DNA from: SURF-55 sp040755195
GTDB lineage: Bacteria; Bacillota; Desulfotomaculia; Desulfotomaculales; Ammonificaceae
Direction of reading: 5' to 3'
DNA length: 64,000 nucleotides
NCBI GenBank assembly: GCA_040755195.1
Contig: JBFMBL010000003.1
Location: 1-64,000 of the forward strand
A program made the position numbers and the translations under genes. The notes beneath the pieces were generated by a model, which worked only from the letters and a program-made list of their open reading frames with translations, did no database searches and was not told the origin of the DNA. This document shows, piece after piece, positions 58,117-64,000 of this stretch; position 1 is the first letter of the stretch, and each line of letters opens with the position of its first letter.

Positions 58117-59247
58117 ATGGAGGATTTCACAGTCAACCGGGAGGATTGGTCCATCTACCGAAAGGGATACATTGATGCCAGGCGGCACCGTGAGAAAGTA
58201 AGGGAAGCCGTCTGCCAAAAACTCTCCGATATTATAACCGAGGAAAGTGTTGTTCTGACAAACGGGCAAAAGGTCGTGAGGGTTCCCATTCGTTCACTTG
58301 AAGAATACCGCTTCCGGTTCAATCCAAGCAAGGCGCAGTATGTAGGCCAGGGGGACCGTAAGCTACGGGTGGGTGATCCGGTAATTTCAAGGCTCCTGCA
58401 TGGAGAGGAGAAAGGAGTCGGTGAGGAACCGGGGGTTGATTATTACGAAGCGGAGGTTGCCGTAGACGAAATCGCCGATATCATCTTTGAGGAGTTATCC
58501 CTGCCGAATCTGAAGTCAAAAGGGAAGTCCGGGATGACATTCGAAGACCTGGAGTTCTCGGACATTCGAAGGCACGGGATCTCCGTGAATTTCGACCATA
58601 AGCGAACATTGCTCGCGGTGCTCCAGCGCAATGCTCGCGCCGGACAGCCGGGTTTTCACGGCATACGCCTTGATGACCTGCGCTACCGCACGTGGAACAG
58701 CGGGAAGTCCCACGAAATAGGCGCGGCGGTGATCGCAATGATGGATACGTCGGGCTCAATGGGACCCTTCGAGAAGTATATAGCGCGCAGTTTTTTTTTC
58801 TGGATGATGCGTTTTCTTAAGGCCAACTACCATAACGTTGAGACGGTTTTTCTGGCTCACCATACCGAAGCGCGGGAAACATCGGAAGAGGAGTTCTTTC
58901 GTAAAGGAGAAAGCGGGGGGACGCGCTGTTCAGCGGTTTACCAGCTGGCGCTTGACATTATTTGCGAACGCTTTTTGACGCGTGATTATAACGTTTATGC
59001 GTTCCATTTCTCGGACGGTGATAACCTGGCTTCAGATAACGATTTATGTGTTGAACTGGTCGGGAAGTTACTAAAGGTTACCAACCTTATGGGGTACGGG
59101 GAAATCGAAGGCCCTTACTATTATACGAGTACGCTCCGGACCGCTTACAGGGCGATTGCCGACCCGCATTTCATTTCGCTGACGTTGCGGGATAAAGGAG
59201 ACGTTTATACGGCTCTCAAAACGTTTTTCTCCGGGGCAGAAACGTAG
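58117..59247 (+). CDS. yhbH: YhbH/DUF444 family sporulation protein
   Basis: A 376-residue cytoplasmic protein. The N-terminal part (NREDWSIYRKGYIDARRHREKV, IRSLEEYRFRF) is typical of YhbH/DUF444, and the C-terminal half is a von Willebrand A-like domain with the MIDAS motif DTSGSMG and FHFSDGDNL. It is known as a partner of PrkA and SpoVR, expressed in sporulation or stationary phase; biochemical role not settled. It starts at ATG 58117 after GAGGGGGAG. It lies between prkA and spoVR, with dispersed repeats in both gaps. Intact length and motifs suggest function is retained despite the insertions. Confidence 0.93.
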   Translation: MEDFTVNREDWSIYRKGYIDARRHREKVREAVCQKLSDIITEESVVLTNGQKVVRVPIRSLEEYRFRFNPSKAQYVGQGDRKLRVGDPVISRLLHGEEKGVGEEPGVDYYEAEVAVDEIADIIFEELSLPNLKSKGKSGMTFEDLEFSDIRRHGISVNFDHKRTLLAVLQRNARAGQPGFHGIRLDDLRYRTWNSGKSHEIGAAVIAMMDTSGSMGPFEKYIARSFFFWMMRFLKANYHNVETVFLAHHTEARETSEEEFFRKGESGGTRCSAVYQLALDIICERFLTRDYNVYAFHFSDGDNLASDNDLCVELVGKLLKVTNLMGYGEIEGPYYYTSTLRTAYRAIADPHFISLTLRDKGDVYTALKTFFSGAET

Positions 59248-59301
59248 AGGGCGGAAAGAGGCTTATAGGGAAGTGTTAACCCCTCACATCAAACCTCTCA
59301 A

Positions 59302-59369
59302 AGGCCGGTGAGCCAGACGAGGTAATGCGAAGCTCATCGCTGTGCCCAACGGAAGAAGAACGCATTTTA
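59302..59369 (+). repeat. Folded dispersed element, 3' fragment (upstream of spoVR)
   Basis: It matches the 3' third of the 12703 copy: GGCCGGTGAGCC, GACGAGGTAATGCGAAGCTC, ATCGCTGTGCCCAACGGAAG and AAGAACGCATTTT. The 5' two thirds are missing, so it cannot form the basal stems. It may be a decayed copy; it still lies upstream of, and in line with, a gene. Confidence 0.75.
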
Positions 59370-59406
59370 AGAGGGAGTTACCCATGCCGTATTGCGGCAC
59401 AACGGA
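59370..59406. repeat. Small hairpin repeat (GCCG-TATTG-CGGC)
   Basis: GGGAGTTACCCATGCCGTAT and TGCGGCACAACGGAAAG resemble the phrases at 36346 and 61935. It abuts the folded-element fragment. Confidence 0.5.
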
Positions 59407-59458
59407 AAGGTATTTGCCTGTTATCCGGTATTTATTTTCTTGATTCATGGCGTCCTTG

Positions 59459-59538
59459 TCCAGCACTCAACATGATTTGGTTTTAGATAATGATTGCCTT
59501 CCTTCTGAACCATTTACAATGATTCGTTGAGTGCTGGA
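59459..59538. repeat. Inverted-repeat element with CAGCACTCA-type ends, copy C
   Basis: TCCAGCACTCAAC (59459-59471) is answered by GTTGAGTGCTGGA (59526-59538), a perfect 13-bp inverted repeat around 54 AT-rich bases unrelated to the interiors at 12592 and 35203. It lies about 33 bases before the spoVR start. Confidence 0.8.
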
Positions 59539-59571
59539 TTGGCGGTTGATTCTATTTTCAGGAGGTGAATT

Positions 59572-60879
59572 GTGGAAGATATTATGGCCCTGGAGTCGGC
59601 CGTATCCGAGATTATCGGTCTTGCGCGGGCGCGCGGGCTTGACTTCTTCCCGATGCGTTTCGAGATCTGCCCGGCAGACGTCATCTATGCCTTTAGCGCT
59701 TATGGGATGCCGACACGTTTTTCCCACTGGAGTTTCGGCAAGTCTTATTACCGGATTAAGATGCGTTATGATTATGGACTGAACCGTATTTACGAAATGG
59801 TGATAAACACCGACCCTTGTTACGCTTTCTTGCTTTCGAGCAACTCCCTTATTCAAAATAAGCTTATCATAGCGCACGTCATTGCCCACAGCGATTTTTT
59901 CAAAAACAATAGTTATTTCAGCTACACCTCGCGCCAAATGATCGACGAAATGGCCCGTTCGGCGGAGCGGATACGCGGGTACGAGACGCTTTACGGACGG
60001 GAACATGTGGAAGAATTCCTGAACGCCGTCCTGGCGATTCAGGAGCATATTGACCCGTACGACTTCATTGAACATCTTTCCGCCGGTAAACAGGGAAGAG
60101 GTTTCGATGGTCGAAAGGCGGGGGAGTCTTGTGATGCCGTTTCTGGGGAAACCTTTTCCGAGCAGGAGAATGATCTTTTACGATATATCGCAGAGAATTC
60201 CCCGGCGCTTGCCGAATGGGAAAGGGATGCCATGAAGATCGTCCATAGCGAAAGCCTGTATTTCTGGCCCCAGCTTGCGACAAAAATACTCAATGAGGGC
60301 TGGGCTACTTTCTGGCACCTGCGCTTATTGCGTGAGCTTGAACTTGACGAGGCGGATGCGGTGGAGTTTGCCAGGATGCACGCCGAACTTATTCAGCCGG
60401 GAAAGCGCATAGTAAACCCGTATCTTTTCGGTTTACGCATTCTTGAGGACATCGAACGCCGTTTCGGAAGGGAGAAACTCTTTGAGATCCGGGAGGTGGA
60501 GAACGACGTTTCCCTGGTACGGAATTATTTAACGCCGGAACTGGTTAAGGAACTTGATCTGTATGTCTATCGACAGGTGGGACAGGACTGGAGGGTGACG
60601 ACAAAGGATTGGGAAAGGGTGCGGGAGGCGTTGCTCGCGAATATGATAAACGGAGGGAATCCTTATATAGTGGTGGTTGACGGCAATTATAATAGCCGGG
60701 GGGAATTATACCTTCGTCACGTCTACGAGGGAGTGGAACTGGATGTACGCCATCTCGAGCATGCTCTGAAGCATGTTTACAGGTTGTGGGGGCGCCCTGT
60801 GCATTTAGAAACCAGTCTTGACGGGCGTCCGGCGGTATTTTGTTCTAACCGCGACCTGATTTCCAAAAGCATAATCTGA
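59572..60879 (+). CDS. spoVR: SpoVR family stage V sporulation protein
   Basis: A 435-residue cytoplasmic protein needed for normal spore cortex in Bacillus. GLDFFPMRFEICPADVIYAF, HWSFGKSYY, IIAHVIAHSDFFKNN, ILNEGWATFWH and GNYNSRGELYLRHVYEGV are family markers; the histidine-rich stretches suggest a metal site (inference). It starts at GTG 59572 after CAGGAGGTGA. It is the third gene of the prkA-yhbH-spoVR triad. Its leader holds a folded-element fragment and an inverted-repeat element, so it is probably transcribed separately from yhbH. A terminator follows. Confidence 0.95.
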   Translation: MEDIMALESAVSEIIGLARARGLDFFPMRFEICPADVIYAFSAYGMPTRFSHWSFGKSYYRIKMRYDYGLNRIYEMVINTDPCYAFLLSSNSLIQNKLIIAHVIAHSDFFKNNSYFSYTSRQMIDEMARSAERIRGYETLYGREHVEEFLNAVLAIQEHIDPYDFIEHLSAGKQGRGFDGRKAGESCDAVSGETFSEQENDLLRYIAENSPALAEWERDAMKIVHSESLYFWPQLATKILNEGWATFWHLRLLRELELDEADAVEFARMHAELIQPGKRIVNPYLFGLRILEDIERRFGREKLFEIREVENDVSLVRNYLTPELVKELDLYVYRQVGQDWRVTTKDWERVREALLANMINGGNPYIVVVDGNYNSRGELYLRHVYEGVELDVRHLEHALKHVYRLWGRPVHLETSLDGRPAVFCSNRDLISKSII

Positions 60880-60897
60880 GGAGAGTGTTGCAACCGG

Positions 60898-60929
60898 CGA
60901 CCCGCTGCGGCGGGTTGTATTCATTTTTT
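60898..60929 (+). terminator. Probable rho-independent terminator after spoVR
   Basis: ACCCGC-TGCG-GCGGGT followed by TGTATTCATTTTTT. The T run is slightly displaced from the stem. Confidence 0.6.
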
Positions 60930-61039
60930 GAAGTGATTATAATGAAACCAAGCAAGGGCTTGACTTGGGACTTCTGACCTCATGCGCGGGCGGATGGGGT
61001 TATGCGGCAGGGCATGTCTGAAAGGAAGTATTAGGGATA

Positions 61040-61807
61040 ATGCTAAAGGTTGTACAAGGACACGAAATCTGGGTATTTCCGGAGAGTTATCACCGGCGGC
61101 GGGGGGAAGAGACCCGGTGTCAGGTCTTCTACGGGCACGCGATGCATCCGGATGGACTGCCGCATAAGGACAAGCTCAGCGCCTGGGCGTTCGACCCGGG
61201 TGGCGAACGTCACCGGTTGGGGATAAGGTCCGGGGAGCAAGACCACCACATAGTTCGCATGGAAGCTGAGCGGGAAGGGTTATGGGCGGTTGCCGTAGAA
61301 AACGATGTGGGACCCATTGTGGTAACAAAAGGTGGACTTTATAAAACCGGAACCCGTGCGAAGTACCCGGATGCACGGGAGGCAGGTTATTACTACCAAT
61401 ATGCGAAGAGCTATTTTGTGGCGGGTCATTTCTGCGCGGCATGCGGCGACCTTTTTAAACAGGCGGACTTAAGTTTCCTGGGGCATGAACTCGAACTGGT
61501 TATGGTGCCGGGAAGTTATCAGGTAGGAGACGAGGTAATACTGCAGGTGCGATACCGCGGTGGGCTCCTGCCTGAAGTTATGGTCGCCGCCACCTGGAGC
61601 GGGTGGGACAAGAAAGACTGGGCACAGCGGTTTGTAACAAACGGGAAGGGACAGGTCAAGGTACCGCTGTCCGCTTCCGGAAACTGGCTCTTTTATGTTC
61701 GTTACGCTGACGAAAACCGGGGCGTAGCCGGAGAGTATGATCGACGGGTATTGAGCGCTACGCTGGGCCTTACCGGTGTGCAACAACTTCAACGTCGCCA
61801 TTCTTAA
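61040..61807 (+). CDS. DUF4198-like protein without a visible signal peptide
   Basis: A protein of 255 residues starting MLKVVQGHEIWVFPESY, which resembles the DUF4198 family (GHEFWV-type start, two beta-sandwich halves); the later GSYQVGDEVILQVRYRGGLLPEVMVAA and GQVKVPLSASGNWLFYVRY fit the second sandwich. DUF4198 proteins are usually periplasmic and tied to nickel or cobalt uptake; this one lacks an evident signal peptide. A Cys pair (FCAACGD) and numerous histidines could bind metal. The ATG has only a modest ribosome site (AAGGAAG, 11 bases). A nickel link would suit hydrogenase or formate-type metabolism, but that is inference. Confidence 0.72.
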   Translation: MLKVVQGHEIWVFPESYHRRRGEETRCQVFYGHAMHPDGLPHKDKLSAWAFDPGGERHRLGIRSGEQDHHIVRMEAEREGLWAVAVENDVGPIVVTKGGLYKTGTRAKYPDAREAGYYYQYAKSYFVAGHFCAACGDLFKQADLSFLGHELELVMVPGSYQVGDEVILQVRYRGGLLPEVMVAATWSGWDKKDWAQRFVTNGKGQVKVPLSASGNWLFYVRYADENRGVAGEYDRRVLSATLGLTGVQQLQRRHS

Positions 61808-61844
61808 GGAAGGCATCCGAAGAAGAAAGTTATGAAGCCATTTT

Positions 61845-62056
61845 GATTCCTCAGTGTTCTCTGTGTCTCTGTGGTAAAAATTTTGTTCCGGCTTGTCCGG
61901 GTTGGTTAATGAATACTTATTTCATGTGCTTAAAGGGGAGTGCTCCATGCGGCAAGCCGCACATAACGAAATCTGAAAATCGGCGCTGGAAATAGCGATT
62001 TGCTTGTTGTCTTATATTTATTTTCCTGATTCATGGCGTTCTTGGCGTCTTGGCGG
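61845..62056. repeat. CACAGAG-type repeat arm plus small hairpin repeat
   Basis: GTTCTCTGTGTCTCTGTGGT with TTCCGGCTTGTCCGGGTTGG is the right arm of the dispersed palindrome. At 61935-61975 GGAGTGCTCCATGCGGCAAG and CCGCACATAACGAAAT form the small hairpin repeat in inverted-stem form. CTTGGCGTCTTGGCGG closes the stretch. There is no gene in 61808-62083. Confidence 0.75.
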
Positions 62057-62104
62057 TGAGATTTTAGGAGGAGGAAGGACGTTATCGTTGACCTGAATGA
62101 TCCG

Positions 62105-62953
62105 GTGTTCTGGAAAGAAGAATGGCAAAAGGCGCGGGGAAAAACAGAATCCTACCGTGGTTCGCACGAAAGCGAGAAGAGATTCTGGGACACCCTGGCG
62201 CCGACCTACGGGAGACGCCGGAGCCTGGAGGAAGGTGACCGGTTGAAGCTGGTAACCGAAATTCTCTTAGCGAAGGGTGCGCTTCATCCAGGGGCATCCG
62301 TTCTCGACATCGGTTCAGGCCCGGGTGTGTACGCCCTTCTTTTTGCACCGTACGTCCGCGCGGTAGTTAGTCTTGATAGTTCGGTGAAAATGTGTGCCAT
62401 CTTGAAGGAACAGGCTGCGGAGCGCGGAATCACCAATATAACGGTGATAAACGCGTCCTGGGAGGAGATAGAACCCGCAACGGCAGGTTGGGGAGAAAGG
62501 TTCGATCTTACCTTTGCGTCCTTGACGCCGGCGGTGCGCGATCCCGAAAGCTTGATGAAGATGGTGGCTGCGTCGTGCCGGTATTGTTGTCTTGTGGAAT
62601 TTGCCCGCGGTTACAGAAATCCGGTTCTGGCTGAACTCTGGCCCGTAGTGACGGGTGACCCTTACCCCGGAGGGGGCTTCGAGGCGTTTTATCCATGGAA
62701 CTATCTTTATACTTCGGGTTATCTTCCAGACATTCATTTCATTCCTGATTATTGGGAGGAAGAAAGGCCTTTGGAAGAGGCGGTTAAACGTTACTGCGGT
62801 TCTTTCAAGCGCTATATGGAGGTTACGCCCGAGATAGAAGAAGAAGTACGGCGATTTTTACGGGAGCGTAGCGCGGATGGGATATTCCGGCGGAGCAGGC
62901 GGGGGCACCTTGCGGTTATCTTCTGGAACGTTAATGTAGGGAGGTTACCATAG
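62105..62953 (+). CDS. Class I SAM-dependent methyltransferase
   Basis: A protein of at least 282 residues. ASVLDIGSGPGVYALLFAP is SAM motif I, VVSLDSSVKMCAILKEQA the acidic-loop strand and FDLTFASLTPAV motif post-II. The C-terminal half has aromatic patches (PWNYLYTSGYLPDIHFIPDYW) that may form the acceptor site. GTG 62105 has no ribosome site, while AGGAGGAAG sits 9 bases before an in-frame ATC at 62084 that would add VDLNDPVFW-type residues, the usual start of these proteins, so a non-standard start is possible. It sits directly before fdhE and may be in its operon; the substrate is unknown. Confidence 0.85.
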   Translation: MFWKEEWQKARGKTESYRGSHESEKRFWDTLAPTYGRRRSLEEGDRLKLVTEILLAKGALHPGASVLDIGSGPGVYALLFAPYVRAVVSLDSSVKMCAILKEQAAERGITNITVINASWEEIEPATAGWGERFDLTFASLTPAVRDPESLMKMVAASCRYCCLVEFARGYRNPVLAELWPVVTGDPYPGGGFEAFYPWNYLYTSGYLPDIHFIPDYWEEERPLEEAVKRYCGSFKRYMEVTPEIEEEVRRFLRERSADGIFRRSRRGHLAVIFWNVNVGRLP

Positions 62954-62954
62954 C

Positions 62955-63752
62955 ATGATAGAGCCTGTTTTTCCACCACAGCTTGTGGATTGCTATCGCG
63001 AACTTGAGAAGGTATCTCTGCCGGATACAGCATTGTCGCTGAACGGCGCATTGCTGGAGAAACGGGTTGACCGACCCATTCTTGAATATGCCCCTCCTGT
63101 AATTGACCGGGAGCAGTTTGTTATAGTGGCCGGGCAGGTTTTTGAGTTGCTGGCAAGATATCTGCCTCAAATGGCGGAGGATATTAACAGTCTGCAGGCT
63201 AATTTACCCGAAAACAGTTCGGATCGAAAGGCCCTGATCGAGGCGTTGTTAAACCGGAGCGGCGAAGCGGTAAGCTTTCTGAAGAACAAAACGGTAATTC
63301 CGCCGGACGTGTTCGGATTCGCATTTAGTCATGTGCTCCGGCTTTACCTTTCCGAGTATTCCCGGCGGCTTCAGGAGGAGCTTGAATTGGATACATGGGG
63401 GAGAGGTAACTGCCCTGTTTGTGGTAGCAGGCCTAATTTCGCTAAAATCGATGCCACTGGAAGGCGCTATCTCTTCTGTGGCCTTTGCGGCACGGAGTGG
63501 CGGTTTATGAGGGTAGTCTGTCCCTTTTGCGGGAATATGGCGATTGAAGAACTGAACTTCTACGCGGTTCAAGGCGACCCACATCGTATTGATGTATGTC
63601 ACCGCTGCAAAGGGTATGTGAAGACGATTGACATGCGAGGGATACAGGATACAAACCCAAGTTTGTTTTGGGAAGATATTAAAACCGTGCCGCTGGATAT
63701 GACTATCATGCAGCTCGGTTTTATTAATAAGACCTTCGGAGCCGACATGTAA
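62955..63752 (+). CDS. fdhE: FdhE, formate dehydrogenase accessory protein
   Basis: A cytoplasmic protein of 265 residues with an N-terminal helical part and C-terminal rubredoxin-like zinc or iron fingers: CPVCGSRP, CGLCGTEW, CPFCGN and CHRCKGYVK, four CxxC pairs. FdhE is needed for assembly of formate dehydrogenase, probably in maturing the selenium/molybdenum enzyme. The ATG follows GGGAGGTTACC, two bases after the methyltransferase stop. A bidirectional terminator follows, and the convergent neighbour encodes the end of a membrane subunit, plausibly cytochrome b of the same formate dehydrogenase. Confidence 0.93.
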   Translation: MIEPVFPPQLVDCYRELEKVSLPDTALSLNGALLEKRVDRPILEYAPPVIDREQFVIVAGQVFELLARYLPQMAEDINSLQANLPENSSDRKALIEALLNRSGEAVSFLKNKTVIPPDVFGFAFSHVLRLYLSEYSRRLQEELELDTWGRGNCPVCGSRPNFAKIDATGRRYLFCGLCGTEWRFMRVVCPFCGNMAIEELNFYAVQGDPHRIDVCHRCKGYVKTIDMRGIQDTNPSLFWEDIKTVPLDMTIMQLGFINKTFGADM

Positions 63753-63792
63753 TAAAATGGCGTTGTTGGGTAAATACAATAGTACAAAGAAT

Positions 63793-63823
63793 AAAGGGGA
63801 GCTTTAATAAATCGCTCCCCTTT
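63793..63823. terminator. Bidirectional terminator between fdhE and the convergent membrane gene
   Basis: AAAGGGGAGC pairs perfectly with GCTCCCCTTT over a short AT loop. With A-rich and T-rich flanks it can serve both convergent genes. Confidence 0.85.
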
Positions 63824-63853
63824 CACTTTAGGCTTATTTTTGGTTCTCAAGCT

Positions 63854-64000
63854 TTACATTAGATCGTCCTGCTGGAGCTTTAACGCGCTTTCCTTGCACT
63901 TGACGAAGTATACCGCAAGTGGCCTGTAAACGGCATGGGCCCACTTAGCCAGCAGGGCTCCGACTACGAACAAGGTAACGATGAAGGCAAGGTGCAAGGC
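63854..64000 (-). CDS. C-terminal end of a membrane subunit (cytochrome b-like), partial
   Basis: Only the last 48 codons are in the window (stop at 63854-63856). They encode one hydrophobic segment, LHLAFIVTLFVVGALLAKWA, followed by HAVYRPLAVYF and a charged tail ending QQDDLM. A histidine at each end of the helix would suit haem binding, as in the gamma subunit of formate dehydrogenase or nitrate reductase-like complexes. With fdhE next door, a formate dehydrogenase membrane subunit is the favoured guess. The start and most of the gene lie beyond the window, so the family is uncertain. Confidence 0.5.
   Translation of the reverse strand, partial: ALHLAFIVTLFVVGALLAKWAHAVYRPLAVYFVKCKESALKLQQDDLM

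Overview
The window looks like a chromosome segment of an anaerobic, endospore-forming Clostridia/Peptococcaceae-type Firmicute (Desulfotomaculum-Pelotomaculum-like; this is inference). The evidence is sporulation genes (gerW/ytfJ, spmAB, prkA-yhbH-spoVR), a SigI/RsgI pair, TRAP (mtrB), MurT-GatD, a class II (B12) ribonucleotide reductase, a futalosine-route menaquinone gene (mqnD), FdhE, and many GTG/TTG starts behind strong Shine-Dalgarno sites. No rRNA, tRNA, CRISPR array or transposase gene was seen.

Layout. 1-14.9 kb: a chemotaxis cluster (receptor end, decayed cheW, receptor with duplicated Cys-rich PAS, cheD, cheY, two cheX-like genes, cheA, cheW, receptor, cheR, cheB). 15-18.5 kb: gerW, spmA, spmB, rluB, a hypothetical gene, aroH. 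18.5-20.6 kb: divergent c-di-GMP genes (CBS-GGDEF and HD-GYP). 20.6-23.2 kb: GH57 branching enzyme and a DUF4912 protein. 23.5-38.3 kb: trmL, dnaE, mtrB, a DUF2007-like gene, accD-accA, pfkA-pyk, dedA, sigI-rsgI and nrdJ. 38.4-42.6 kb: murT-gatD, a 39-codon gene, two wrecked genes (GxxExxY, DUF1624) and mqnD. 42.6-47.3 kb: glycosyltransferase, sugar-phosphate transferase and a PAS-PAS-GGDEF-HD-GYP protein. 47.3-51.1 kb (minus strand): metallophosphoesterase, DUF4015 glycosidase-like protein and polysaccharide deacetylase. 51.3-55.5 kb: DUF169, SurA_N-like protein, a small hypothetical gene and a CoA-disulfide-reductase/rhodanese fusion. 55.9-60.9 kb: prkA, yhbH, spoVR. 61-64 kb: DUF4198, methyltransferase, fdhE and the end of a membrane subunit on the minus strand.

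Functionally, the cluster encodes a near-complete chemotaxis pathway with methylation (CheR/CheB), deamidation (CheD) and probable CheY-P phosphatases (CheX-like). The receptors and the c-di-GMP enzyme share cysteine-bearing PAS domains, which suggests redox or metal sensing.

The most unusual signal is non-coding. A dispersed family of about 0.2-kb elements is predicted to fold and shows base-compensated changes between copies (12703, 27484, 30479, 35150, 36382, and a 3' fragment at 59302). Every copy lies upstream of a gene and in the same orientation as it. In two copies the apical hairpin is replaced by an unrelated, longer palindrome. One of these palindromes carries the same CAGCACTCA-type ends as two free-standing inverted repeats. 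This could be an undescribed structured RNA or leader, or a non-autonomous mobile palindrome. Other points of interest are a 10-A run where the deacetylase and DUF4015 frames overlap, a 63-codon open continuation past the metallophosphoesterase stop, and intergenic 7-bp repeats.
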